In this document: positions 45,108-57,800 of the stretch, one piece after another
Position numbering within the stretch: the first letter of the stretch is position 1
Layout: every line of letters begins with the position of its first letter
Source of the DNA: Lineus longissimus
Taxonomy: Eukaryota; Nemertea; Pilidiophora; Heteronemertea; Lineidae
Direction of reading: 5' to 3'
DNA: 64,000 nucleotides
Assembly: GCF_910592395.1 (NCBI RefSeq)
Contig: NC_088313.1
Location: 12,230,437-12,294,436, forward strand
Notes under the pieces: model-generated
Databases searched by the model: none
Told to the model about the DNA's origin: nothing
Seen by the model: the letters and a program-made list of their open reading frames with translations, nothing else
Made by a program: the position numbers and the translations under genes

Positions 45108-47599
45108 TTAAAAATTCACAAATTTGTGAAGGGCCTCCTCTTCCATTTTCTCGCGTAAGTAGTCCATCTTGACCTTCATCAGTGCAATATGGGTGTTGGC
45201 TTCCTCCCGTTGCACTTTTTGGGTCTCTGCCAAAGCTACCTGCGCCTCCAAAGTGGCTTGCAACACCTTCAACTGAAGGTCGCGAATGTCTTGGCTGCTG
45301 ACTTTAGAGCCTGAAAATGACAACATATGAATCTTCGATCAGGTACACATACCATTGTCTAACATTTAGTACATTTGTGTGATACTATGGCTGTTACCTA
45401 TAATTCAGTCATTTATTATTATCATATTACTTGATGTGTAATTCATTCTTTGATAGCACCAAAAATCAATGAAGACTAGTCTATATTATTCTTGACATTA
45501 CCTGAACCTTGACCAAGTACTAAGATATTAAGGCATAGCAATTAATCAAGTGAGAAGTATAGCCTATAGAATATTGTCAGTAAAGGTTTGCAAAGCTATA
45601 CCAACCTGATGCTGATCCTACCGATCCCACTTTTGACCTGGAGGATTTTGATTTCGCTGGTACCACCTTCTTAGTCTTTGTCTTCATTGTCATGACACAT
45701 TTTGGGGGTGTGGGGCCAGCTGAGCACAGTTCCAAATAATCTGAAATACAGGTAGTTGGCAAGTTTAAATAGAGACACGGTTTTATTCATTCTTGGTTAA
45801 TTAATTTCGAAAATGAATGCTTGTTTTATGTCATAAAAATAATGTCATGAAACCTATGTATAGTGTATGTAGCAATTACCTGATTCATAAGTCATGCTTG
45901 TTTTGACTTCTTCAATGTCGTCATTGGGATATCCAGAAGTTGGCAGACCTGAAATTCGACCAGAAAATTAGCAAGCTAGATGATTTTAGTCTGCATTAAA
46001 ACAGTTGGTATTTTATCAAAATTTGTATTCTGTCACTACTTTAAAAGTCTGATACTGTAGTACAAAGAATTCAAACAGTGAATGCATCAGTTGGTCTAAC
46101 TTGCCAATAAAACACAATAATTTAAATCATACCTATTTCAGCAATGACAATGGCAGAGGCTGGTACTTGCTCCTCATGGGGCTTAAGTGGTGGTATGAAA
46201 ACTCTACCTGGCCCTGCTCCAATTGCTGCAGGTATTCCAGGAATGAGAGGTTTTTTTTGTAGAAATTGTAAATACTATTTAAAAAGTCTACTCGTCCTTC
46301 TTCAACAATTGAACATGTTGAAGATGATTTCATTTCTTTGCAAGGTGTCCACCTATTAATATATTAAGAGTTGAGTATTTATAGAGATTAACTTTTCTAA
46401 AGGGTAGTTAATATTTTTCAGATGTTTTAGATCTACATGACCGACATTAGGCTAAGCACTAAATAATGCTATTTTCAAAACTTCTATTTTTGTATAAAAG
46501 TCGTCAGTGAAATGTGCTGACTATTCCCTTTAAGCTTTCATTTTCACTGTATTGTAAACTGGTATTTCTGTATGTTTCTAATTAAGTGTTATACTATCTG
46601 TACTTTGATAGTTGTTTATTATTGTATTGCACTGTAAAAAAGTTTAGCTGAAATGGCACTTCATATTTTATGTGTGCCCACTGAGCATGCTCAGTTCGCA
46701 TCAAGCATTTCCAGAAGCTAGGTAATGTTGCACAAATTTCCAAATGAAATCTGTATTCATTCACAGTAATATGATACAAAAAAAGATGGTTCATTATAGT
46801 AAGTCTGTCTTTTAGTATGTTTATAAGATGTTGATCATTTGTTTGAACAGTGTTCTACGGGGGAAACGAGGATATTTGGTGTGGCAAGTTGGTATATTTG
46901 GTATCGTGTGATTTGGCAAGCATGTGTTTTGAACATGTACATTGGCAGTGTGCCAATAATGACGTAGTTGGAGGAGTTTCCCATTTGCTGGGGATTCCCA
47001 AACAAGCAGACGAACTAGAAAACTTCTTTCTAGCTCAAAATAAAGGTTGACTTATCAAAAAAGTTGTAAAATAATGAACACATACCAGATGTGCTGGCGT
47101 GCACCCCATGATGATGTGGGTCAACAACTGTCTTCCTCTTCTTGCAAGGCATATCCAGGGGTTGAGGCTGGCCAATTGTTGTTTCAAAACCATCAACAAC
47201 ACCATTGAAGCTAGCATCATCTTTGAATATGTCAATGATCTTCTCTGTGATGGCATTCAATGGCGCCATACATGCCCCGCCACCAGTTTTGCCCATGTGT
47301 TGTCGACGCTGCCCATGCACCTCCTTGGCCTTGGAAACCAACGAATTCCACTTCTCCCTCACCTGGGTTGCAGTTCTGGTTGTTCCCAGGGCTGACACCT
47401 TCATTGCAATACCATCCCAGACATTCATCTTTAGGCTTTTGCTGACTTCGTTACTAAACTTTGCCCTAAGCATCTCCAACTGGACCTCAACCAATTCCAC
47501 AAGTAGAATGGTGACTTCTGGGGTCCAGTTGGACCCCCTTTCCCTCTTCTTTTTCATTTTTGGTGCGGATACAAAACTCTCAGTACTTGAGGCTGCCAT
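45108..47599 (-). CDS. Harbinger Myb/SANT-like DNA-binding protein, complete
   Basis: Exons on the minus strand: 47086-47599, 46133-46225, 45880-45948, 45606-45740 and 45108-45310. All have GT-AG borders and matching phases, giving 337 codons. Exon 1: Myb/SANT-like trihelix domain near residues 20-115 (NWTPEV, NVWDGIA, VREKWNSL), then a Gly-rich stretch and a basic patch (CKKRKT). The middle exons are low in recognisable motifs apart from lysine/serine-rich KTKTKKVV and KSSRSK. The last exon is a heptad-rich coiled coil (DLQLKVLQATLEAQVALAE, then MKVKMDYLREKMEEEA), fit for dimerisation or for binding the transposase. The family role is recognition of the element ends and nuclear delivery of the transposase. 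Five exons is many for this gene class. Confidence 0.88.
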
Positions 47600-48724
47600 C
47601 TTGGAAAATTTGGGAGGAACTTGATTGCATTGTGGGTAATTTTCCTAGCAACGCACTAACGCCAGCATTTAGGCAATGTTAGCTAACGCTGGCGTTAAAA
47701 TGACTTTGGGCAACCCAAATTTAACGCTAAGTTAGCAAACGCCACGTTAAGGATTTAACGCTGAAAAATGTTGCTAACGCCACGTTAACATAACGCTGAT
47801 TGAGCAACCGGGAACTGGTTGAATAAAATTACATGTAAATTGAATAGCTTGTAGGTAATAACTATTGGACCGTTTCATGCAGGTGTTCAAACAAAATGTT
47901 CGAAACCTCTATTTTCCATATCTAAAGGTGTTTTCCTATAATTTTGTTTTTAAAAAAGTTATCAAGATTTCAAAAAGTAAAAGTATTTTTTAACACCCTG
48001 TATATAATTATATTAGAGAGGTTGAGCACTACTCCGCATCTCATCCAGACGGTCATGGCAATTAAGCGGAATCTACGAAAACTACGGAATCTGGAAAAAA
48101 TGGGCGCAAACACCCTAGTGAAAATGAAAAGTTCGATATTGAATACATGATATTCAATTGTAAAGATTGCTTCGTTTTTTCTTCTCTCCACCACGGTCGA
48201 TGTGGAAATGGTCCGAGAAAAACAATGCAGATCATTTTTGTCATGCATTTTGGATTTTTCCTTAGTCGAAAACCATAGCGTTTGAACAATTTGATACTTA
48301 TGAAACATTTCAAATATTTATTGCAGATTCCGCTAAATCGGAGCCATGGCCCGTTCCGAGTCCCACTCTGAGGTAGAATTACGTACGCGGTCATCAGAAA
48401 CTGTCGCCGGGAAGAAAATTCTAACACCGATGTGCGCAATGCGCGGATGATGGAGATCGTTCCATTGAACGAGTCATTCATACAAGCTGTAATTAAACCT
48501 AACATACTAAATATACTAAATACATGTAGATGTATTATGTTTGCGGGAGACTAGCCTCATTAGCCCTGGTAGGCAACCAGTCTAGGACTAACGAAATTGG
48601 GATATCAAACAGGGAAGTGCAAGCACCGCCGTCCTGGCGTCTAACCGGTTGCGCATGCATCAACAGCAAATTATGTCTCTATTGCAAAATAGGCTGCAAA
48701 TATAAAAACAGAAATATGGGCTAC

Positions 48725-49030
48725 CTCCTTTTTCCATAGCCGATGTCCTGTTTTCTGGTTTCTGCAATTCCAGCCCTTGGTAGCCGCATCACTGTGAAGA
48801 TGACAGGCTCCCGTTTGATCATGGCCGTCATGGTCGTTCTGGTGGGTAATGAAAAAGGCAACGCACATCTTAATATTCGAGCATGCCAAACCACATCGAA
48901 GAATTGACTGAACTGATAAGGTTGCGAAAGTTAAATTGTTATCATTTCCGTTAATGTACATTGTCATGAAATGGAATGAGGAAAACACTAAACTTGCTGA
49001 AGCTCTGTCCATATTGGTCAGGACGTGCAA
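48725..49030 (-). CDS. PAN/apple-like domain exon, unit B
   Basis: Same frame, cysteine pattern and donor (GTAGCC at 48724) as the exon at 2609-2914. No difference was seen in the predicted residues. The partner exons are unknown, as for the A copy. Confidence 0.55.
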
Positions 49031-49228
49031 TAATCCGCATCAAAAGTATGAATTGCATTTACACGGTCTACGAACTCAACCAATAGAATTCTCGATTGGA
49101 CGACCTGCTTTGATATTGATGGTGTCATTGCAAATTAATACCACGACAGACAAAACTCTCTGTAACAAACCTTTCAAGAAAACGGCCCAAGGGCTATAAA
49201 GAATCTATACCGGTATAGCTAGGGTTTT

Positions 49229-49326
49229 TAAACGACAACCTACATTACTATATATATATTAAAAAATATAGATACATTACTATCTATATATTAAAATATA
49301 TAGATAGTAATGTAGGTTGTCGTTTA
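49229..49326. repeat. AT-rich palindrome in segment B
   Basis: Counterpart of 3110-3209 with one or two changed bases in the left arm and a longer A run near 49262. Confidence 0.8.
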
Positions 49327-51868
49327 CATGAAGTATTAAAATTCTTCATGTAGAACTGGTAAAAGTCTGTTTATGTCTACCACCGCCTTTATCGCTGGAT
49401 GGAATCTCCGTATTTTTGTATGCGCATGTAGATTTTACCCCTGAATCCATTCAACTATGTCTCCAATCCGTGTTTTCAGCGCAAATTTTTTTTCTTTTTC
49501 GTATAAACAGTGTTTTTTTCGTATAATGAATAGCTGGCCAGGCTAAGCCCGGCACATGAGTTTGACGCAATGTAATATTTACTTTCGAGACGAAGAAAAC
49601 AACAAAGCCAAGCCGACATGACCAGCGCGCGTCGCGCGTCGCCTGTTGGATTCCGAGACTTGACCAACACTAATATTTACGCCTACAAGAACTTAAGTAG
49701 GCTTAATTATATAATATAATGGCAACTAAATAGTCTTACCATGTTCACAGATTCTATTCAACTCCCATAGGAAAGTCACATCATACTAGAAAATGTCAAG
49801 ATTGTCGATGCAGTCATTACAGATTTGTTGCGGGGATTTGATCGGACATAGGCCTACCTGAAAACAATCGCCAATACACGAATTGATCCTTGAAATCAAC
49901 GACATACTCATAAGCAAGTTGCAGGGCTCCTCCACAATGTATTTGAGTGCAGACAGGCCAGTTTCTGATGATGAAACGCAACAGGACAATTATCTCATTG
50001 AAATTCTTACATGTAATTTAATGACTCCGACGGCAACCATTCGTCTCATCTTGAAATATGGTTCAATTGTCATCCTTCTCCGAATCTTGACATCCCAAAA
50101 GGACTCTACAACACGGGTTTAAACTTTAAGCGTTAAATCTTCAGGAAGATGTTGAAGTTTCAGTTAAAGGTACATGTATCTAATCAGCATATTTGAAGCG
50201 GCAAATAACGGCCAAATTATAATCAATATAAAATGAAATGTCTTCCTCTGTTGGTTATTCCTTCTACCAGTTTATACCAAACACTCCACGTATTATTGCC
50301 ACAAACTCCGTGCGCAAGTAAGATTGTGCGCAGTGGCACAAATGAGTTGAATTATCCGAGAGAGTAAAAGAAGAAGCGAACGCCGTGGTTCCATAAAAAC
50401 AACTAAATATATCAAATTTAAGAAGCACAAGCATAAAGAGTACAAGTTACAAACAATGATAAAGAAATCTGATTGGTTCAAGGTGATCGTATAGTATAAA
50501 GGAGTGTATGCATATTAAGCTAAATAGCTGTCAATCAGCGTGCTGATGTATGTGCGAGTTCCGGTCGCCACAAAGATCCTATGTGACATTGTATGAACAA
50601 ATTCTATATAGACTTTCAGTGTATTTTATAAACATATAGATTCTATATAACTTAAATAACGTTCTATATCATACATGAAAAACCTATATAGCACCTTTTA
50701 AAATTTCATTTAGAATAAATGAAATTCAAAATAGAAATTTCTGAGACGATTTTGCATTTACGTTTTTTTTCCTAGAGAAAAGTAATGGGTTTCTCAAAAG
50801 ATTTTCTGCAGAAAAATATTTGCATGTGATTGTTTCTTAACATTCTTGAATACACGATATAGCTAAAACAAATTTACTAGTGTCATCTACATCTATATGT
50901 AGTTGTCTATCCTTCACAATATCTCTGTCGACCTAATACATGTAATACAGTCAGTGTCGTTGAAAGGGCAAATGTCGTCATGGGTGCACCTTAAGTGTAC
51001 CAAGGACCAACCTGAGTGTACCTTAACAGCACCGCACCCAGGATGCTAGCGCTCCTGCATGGTGCTGCTTAAAAGGATCTTTATGTGCAACTAGATTGAA
51101 ATACGCGCCGATTAAAAACCTGTGTCTGATGTGGGGTACGCGTGCGTTTGCTCTACATCCGTGATTTAGCAGAACACGAACAGCAAATGAGGCGACAAAA
51201 TGTCAGTTCGGGTTCCGCAACATGGCACGATAACACCAGCTGGTCATCAGCATGTTGATGATGATCATCATCATCCCCGTCATTAGAGCGACCATTCTTC
51301 CGAATTAAAATCATATTCATAAACTTTTAAAGGAAAAACCTTTCAAGGATTTTCGCGGCAGAATGTTTTCGCGATCATGACCTACGTGCGAAATTGGCGA
51401 AAACATCCTGAACGCGAAATTTTCTATTAAGACAAGCATATTTCGGGAATGGTTCAATGATGATTTGATTGTCGAAGTGTCATTCTGAAATACAATGGTA
51501 TCACAAATCAAAGTTAGCCTCTTTCTGTTTGTGGAAATGAGAGTTTTAGGAAACTCAACCAAGAGCCTCCTGAGTTATGTGAAAAAAAAGAAGAATTTTG
51601 CATGGCACGAGCGTACATGTATATCGCAATTGTATTTGTGCACAAATTATGTACGCTAAGGCTGCAGTCAGCGGTGACCCCAAACATTCGTCGGTCAAAT
51701 GCCAGACACATCAACTGAAAAAATTACCTTAAAAAAACTATTTTAGAATTGAAAACCGGCGCGGGTTTCGACGGAATTTTTTGGCAACAACGTAAAGGGT
51801 ATTGGTATCTCAACATTGACCTTAAGCCTCGGATCCAATTCCGAAGCACCATATTAGCCTCTTTAGTT
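49327..51868. other. Segment B sequence, as 3210-5738
   Basis: No gene supported. It matches 3210-5738 with scattered single-base changes and a 13-bp insertion (TTGCGGGGATTTG) near 49828. Confidence 0.4.
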
Positions 51869-52003
51869 CCTGATCGGCAGCACCTATCGTGCCGGAGCTC
51901 TGCTGTTATGGCTCTGTTGTCGGGGGAAAACAGCCGACATCATGTCGGAAGGAAATATTTTTTCCCCAACAACAGAGCTCCGCTGCAACAGGTGCTGATC
52001 AGG
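51869..52003. repeat. Foldback hairpin in segment B
   Basis: Counterpart of 5739-5873 with no difference seen. Confidence 0.75.
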
Positions 52004-52936
52004 AAAAAGGTGAATTACGAAAATGGCATGTTTAGTCACCTCTCTGATCTGGTGTCCCTAGTTCTGCAGCGACAGAAACAACCGATGCAATAGAGCCTGA
52101 TTACACGATAACTGTGGCTTTAACAAGACGACGATTAATCATAAGAACACAACCAGCGTCAATAACTGTATTTGGTAAAATTGATTCAAAGAAAACAATG
52201 CTTGGCCTTTATATTTTGACATCGATCGCTTTGAAAATTGATATCGCGGAATTGAATCAGGCCCCATACGCATGTTTACATATACAAAATGTAATTGTAG
52301 CTATTTCATTAAGCCTAAATGCAGACTTGTGCTTTTTTGTCACTACGACCTGTGATCATGATTGCATGCGACAAAAATCGCTCGTTAACCATGTTTACGG
52401 TGGTCATCGCATCTGCATGCGACAAGAATCAATTATCGCAGCTCTTTCGGTCCAAATTCGAGATAAGATTTGTATGTGATTTTAAAGATATTATTCAGTT
52501 TTGTGAACAAGTGCATGGACATTTCGTTGCAAGATTTCTTAGTTAAGATCTTAACTATATTAAGAATTTTGCAAGAATATTCTTACGAATGTACAGTCCT
52601 GCTCTAATTAAATGAAGGCAAATGCATTATCTCTGTCGTCTTATCAGTTATTTAATCGGGTATAGCATAAACTTCTAAACCTCTGTTCCCTACTTTTTAA
52701 ATCTTTTTTGCATTCCAGCATGGGTTGTGTTTTATGAGATGCCCAAGAAAGTTGTTCACTGACAATAACATCATAATAATTATGATTAGACGTAAAAAGA
52801 ACTTAAAGTGGGTTAGCATTGAAGCAATTAAAATTTGTAACACCACCTTCCGCTGTGTAACTCCTGGCGGAACCCATCTCTTCTCCATGAGTTGCCAGAT
52901 GGCCGTTGAATCAACAATGAGCTCATCAGCTCTTAA

Positions 52937-53701
52937 AGGGAATGGCCCGTCAAAAAATGGGGAGTTTTGGACGGCCCGGTCAAAACCTTAGGCGGGAATA
53001 AGGTTTCATTGATAAATATAAGGAGTTTCAAGGCCCCCAAATCACTTGTAAGGTTCAATAGATACTGGCCTTTCATTGGTTTACCGTCTGCGTATCATTT
53101 ACATACTCTCATTTTGAAAAATATGACAATATTTACGATCACGTTATTGATTTTTGCAACATTTTCGGTAACGCGCCCCTTGCGGATCTGTAAGGAACCA
53201 TTCGGATGCTTGAAAAATGCTTCGTCTCGTCGATTCGCTCGCGGATAAACGCATCAGATTGACTGCAGCAACTTTTAATTGTTGGAGACAGAGAAGGAAG
53301 GAATATGATTATCAGTTTGATGAAAACTTTGCAAAGTTTCTTCTTGGGACTCGAAATCCATACTACTATTCTCTCCATTTTCCATTTTCTCCTCTCTCCA
53401 ACTCACTACTATCGCTATTGACTGCGTAACATACACTAACATTCTTTCGCTATCATTGCTAACTTCATTTACTAGAACACTGGCCTCTTTGTAACTGATT
53501 ATGTAACCCATAGTGGAAACACCTGACAGCGCCGCCCGGCATGATCCACGTGCTACTGGCATATTTATAACTCGTAGTAAATAAGGTTGTAAAAATATGC
53601 AAATGAGATGCCGTATATGGAAACCATGACGTCACTAAGCAGTTCTTATTTCTGCTACGGGTGGCGCTGTTGCTTGCTTCTGGAGGCGCTATTCAACCTC
53701 T
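52937..53701. mobile_element. TTAA-target non-autonomous element, copy 2
   Basis: Inserted exactly at the TTAA that is uninterrupted in segment A (6803-6806), with TTAA at 52933-52936 and 53702-53705. Left end AGGGAATGGCCCG, right end GCGCTATTCAACCTCT. The homologue is at 31465-32227, inverted. It splits the LINE leader fragment. It has no transposase, so a source element must supply one. Confidence 0.93.
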
Positions 53702-54010
53702 TTAAGATGGATATTGGTTTTAGTTCCATCTGGGTGTCTGGCCACCCTCCACACCAAAGTCAAAGACTCTGGTTGGGGTACCGGTTTAGTCGCCGATTGT
53801 CCGACCCTGATCAGGTTGCACTGGTCTACAGTGGCAGACCATTGGCCGGACCTGACAAAATCGCAAGCCATACAATTTAAAAACGTAATAAATAAGCAGA
53901 GTTGAGCTGTACATTGCGAATCTGGGAGACCCTCAATCGGGAATAGAGTAATAACATAAGATAGCTGACGCTATATATACATATACTTGAACGCGTACGG
54001 CGGGGAGAAC

Positions 54011-54310
54011 TGTCGAAAACTCCGCACTTCGGGTTTTCTACTGGGGAGTTGCTGACTACAAATTGATGGTGAACTTGACTCTATCGTATCTTTTTTACAA
54101 CTGACTTTATTTCTACAAACTATTGACTAAGTAAACAAGATTACAAATTAACAGATGTTAAGAGATGAAAGAAGGTGCTTAGACGATTAAGCTTAGCTTA
54201 ATCCGCAAGGATTTCCTCAGACTTCCTGGCTCCATGCAGCTGCAGCGACTTGTCGAACTAATAACTTGATTCAGGAAATGACTTGGTTCAGGAATGCGTA
54301 ATTCCTGACA
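54011..54310 (-). repeat. 3' LTR of the BEL/Pao element
   Basis: 300 bp, identical to 60281-60580. In element orientation it follows the polypurine tract. Confidence 0.97.
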
Positions 54311-54327
54311 TTCCCCCCTCCCGCCGC
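54311..54327 (-). promoter_or_regulatory. Polypurine tract of the BEL/Pao element
   Basis: On the minus strand GGCGGGAGGGGGGAA directly precedes the 3' LTR. The tract primes plus-strand DNA synthesis. Confidence 0.85.
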
Positions 54328-54841
54328 CCGCAAGCACATGGTTAATCCTTTGATCATATGATTATTTTAATCCCTGAATAGTTAAACAGTGATTGGCTAA
54401 TCATCCTCGGTGGTCTGCAATCCAGACTGACTGATACTAAACGGTGTTCGAAACCGCTAACTACACAAAATACTTGAAGTAAACATGAGATGGTAGATAA
54501 GCTTCAATACATGCAAAGTACGTTAAAGAGATTAATCCGTATTGAGATTCTAAAGTTTCTAAACTAAATGTCGAGATGGTGATGATCAAAAGATGAATAT
54601 CTATAGCACGATGGTGTCAAACATGTTACAACTAACTAATATTCCATGATAATGTTCTAGTATTTCAATATAGATGAAATTCAAATGTCAATTCGATTAT
54701 GTTAATTGTCTCTTCAGTTTCTCATGGACGACAGGCGTCGTAACCCCGACGGAGGGGAGCATCCACATTACTATACATTGCCCAAGTGTATAGCTTTGAC
54801 GAAGTGAATATTAAAACGGAATGTCACGTACGCCACAATAT
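54328..54841. other. BEL/Pao 3' untranslated region
   Basis: 514 bp between the polyprotein stop and the polypurine tract, without a frame of note. Confidence 0.7.
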
Positions 54842-57800
54842 CTACTGTCCGTAGTAATCCAAGTGCTCTCTGATTTTGAGCCTCGTAATGTCAGTGGTTG
54901 ACCGTTTTGGTCGAGATTTTGTTTTTTGAACAGATTTGATTTGCGCAGACCGTTCGATGCTCTCGTCAACGGTTAACTCAAGCGGATACAATTTTCCGAT
55001 TGCTCGGTTAGATTGCCCTGTGGCAGTTTTGACAAGCGCAGATCGGGTCAGCCCATCTTGGCCTCTGTTGAGTTCTTTTATGATCCGAAGTTTCCAGTGT
55101 CTCCTCTTGGCATCCTTGTCGTGTACAAGAATGACGTCATCAATTTTAATGATGTCAGCTTTGGCATTTTGTTTGCTAAGTTCGTACTGGTGTTGTTCCC
55201 GTAGCCTAGCGAGATACTCGTCATAGAAACGTTTCTTGAATGTTTGTAGTCGTTCTGCGCGTTTGTACGCCAATTTCTCAAGTTTATCTCTGCCGGCGTA
55301 TGTTACATCCAAGTTATCTTCTCCTTCGTGTGGCAACAAAGACATATCATGTCCGTATATCAGATTATTCGGGGTTATCGCTTTGAGTTCATTTGGATCT
55401 GATGACAAATATGTGAGTGGTCTGTTGTTTACCGTTGCTTGAATTTCTTTGATGAGAGTTTGAAACTCATCAATTGGAACGAGTGATTTGTGCAAGGTTT
55501 TCTTAAGTGCCAGTTTCGTCACACCAATCAGTCTCTCATGAACGCCAGCGAACCAGCTGGCTTGTACGGGTGCATATTTGAATGTTATTCCTTTCTTAGA
55601 CAGGTGGTTTTGGAATTGTTCTGTTCCCACAATGTTGTACAGCCGTTTCAGCTCGGTGTCGGCGCTTGTAAACGTTTTGGCATTGTCACAGTAAATGAGG
55701 CTAGGCACTGAATGTGTTGAAGTGAAACGTCTGAAAGCTCTTAGAAATGATTCAACAGTTAAGTCCGGCGTGATTTCAAGATGTATGCCTCGCGTGGTGC
55801 AACACGTAAAGAGACAAACGTACACTTTTTGCATCGAGTCCTTAATTCGTACGTAGAGGTGTGATGTAAAATCTACAGCAGTGGACTTGAAAGCTGACAA
55901 GTCGTTAATCCGAAAGTCTGGCAGTGGTGGTGCGATGGGAGTCAGATATGGACGCCCAGACACTTTCTTACAGATTACACAATGTCCGATGATTTTCTTA
56001 ACGGTTGAGCGCATTGATGTGACCCAATACTTCTCCCGAAGATAAGCCATGGTGGACCCTAAGCCGTAGTGTACCACGTTGTGGTGGGCGTTCCGGACGA
56101 TTAACGCTGTTATGTAGGATTGATTTGGCAGGAGAATTGGGTACTTCCTGTCTGAGCTGACGTCTGAATTAGTAAGCCTCCCGCCGCAACGAATTGTTCC
56201 TTTTTTGTCAAGAACGAGCCCTAATTGACTGATGATTGTGGGTCGAGAAGGCAGCTTATGCCTTCCACTTTGTTCTAACTTCAAGTAATCCGTAACGTGC
56301 TTATAGTGTTCGTTTTGAAGATTTGTAATCCATTTTTCTTCCGCGTTAGCGATATCTTGTGCAGACAGTTTATTCCTGTTTTTGAGTCCGGGTTTGAAAG
56401 CGCGTGATACTAAGGCGGTAATTCTCAGAAGTCTATTCCATGAACTGAACTTGTCCTGTGCTATAACGTCGCTGATACTTGCGACAGGTGTTGTTGCGAC
56501 CATGCTTGTAACAACGAAGTCATTTTGCATTTCAAACGCGGCTGTCAGAGAGACGGAACTGTTCAAGGTTAGGTCGGAAAGTGCGGTTAAAGGCCACGTG
56601 GTTTTATCATCCTTGAGCCATTTTGGTCCCTGCAGCCATGAAGAGTCCATCAATTCCTGATGTGTCGCACCACGTGATAAGATGTCTGCAGCGTTTTGTT
56701 TGGTTGACACATGGTACCAAGAAGTCAAGTCTGACTTCTGACGTATTGTTTGCACGCGGTTGTGAACAAACTGTTTGAGTTTTTTATTGGATCTGAGCCA
56801 ATAAAGCGCTATCTCTGAATCAGTGATGTATACCACTTCGATTGTCTGATACTGACTGATGTAGGTATTTCGTAAGGTCTCTGCATAATTTACCCCCAAG
56901 ACCATGGCCATCAGTTCAAGCTTAGGGACTGTGAAATTGACATTTTTCTCTGAGATGACTTTGTTCTTAGAGCCGATGAGGGCGACTTTATTGTTCTGTT
57001 TAGCGTAAGCGACACAACCAATGGCGGTGGTGGGACATGCATCACAGAATACTACGATTTGTAACGGTTTGCTGGTGTCACCCCCTAGCCAACGGGGTAT
57101 AGATAGCATGTGCGTGAGAGAGAGGGACTCCTGTTTGATTGTTTCCCATTCTTGCCGTTCGGTGATTGATAAGTGTTCATCCCAGGTTTTTTGGCCTCTC
57201 CACAGGTTGTTCACGTAAGACTTAGCAGGGACTGTCAGCGGTGCTACAATTCCGAGCGGGTCGAAGATTGATGCGGTCTGAGATGTTACTTTACGTTTTG
57301 AAAGTTCTCCTGATGATTTGAGATCCTTTTTCGCGACTGAAATCTGATCAGATTTGGTATCCCATTTCAGTCCAAGTACCCCTACAATGTCAGATTTTGT
57401 TTGTACTCCTTCCGATCTGATTCTTTCATCGAGTGTTTCCGAGTTTGAACTCCATTGGCGCAAATTGAAAGACGCGTGGTTCATGATCTCACGAGACTCC
57501 TGGAAGTAATCCAATGCTTCCTGATTTGAATCGACTCCGGTTAACAGATTGTCAACGTAGAATTTTGTTTTCATATCCTTGGCAACTGGGGTATCGTAAC
57601 TAGACAGATGCTTGTGCAGAGTGATAGCGAGGGCGAATGGGCTGGAAACATTTCCGAATATGACAGTGTTACAGTGATAAGGAATCAGTTCTTTCGAGAC
57701 ATCATTGTCTTTATACCAGAGGAATCTAACCCACTTCCTCTCCGATTCTAACAAATGCACAGCTAAAAAGGCACGAGCGATATCTGCGGACAGACCAATC

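Larger units (their letters stand above)
42957..47814. mobile_element. Harbinger element 3, 4.86 kb, apparently complete
   Basis: Left end GGCCCGGTTGCTCAATCAGC at 42957, matching right end finishing at 47814 (last bases mutated GGCC to GGAA; the A copy keeps GGCC). The 3-bp target duplication CTG is at 42954-42956 and 47815-47817. Subterminal regions of about 170 bp at both ends contain repeated GGCGTTAA/TTAACGCC motifs. It contains a complete transposase gene on the plus strand and a complete five-exon Myb/SANT-like gene on the minus strand, tail to tail, with a 209-bp MITE at their meeting point. The A copy shows the insertion predates the A/B duplication. Confidence 0.95.
40943..48001. mobile_element. 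7-kb composite with long terminal inverted repeats
   Basis: ACAGGGTGTTAAAA at 40943 and its complement ending at 48001 open inverted repeats that stay alignable for about 130 bp (40943-41075 against 47865-48001). The repeats face inward around a 636-bp MITE and the Harbinger at 42957-47814. The outer flanks are array sequence on both sides (unit D upstream region on the left, unit B on the right). The A copy has the right end at 1885. The terminal motif is of the kind found in Tc1/mariner relatives. Confidence 0.65.

Noticed and set aside
52937-53701. Firm assignment of the TTAA element to piggyBac
   Set aside because: TTAA duplications also occur with Kolobok, the ends do not match a piggyBac-type CCC start, and no transposase is present.
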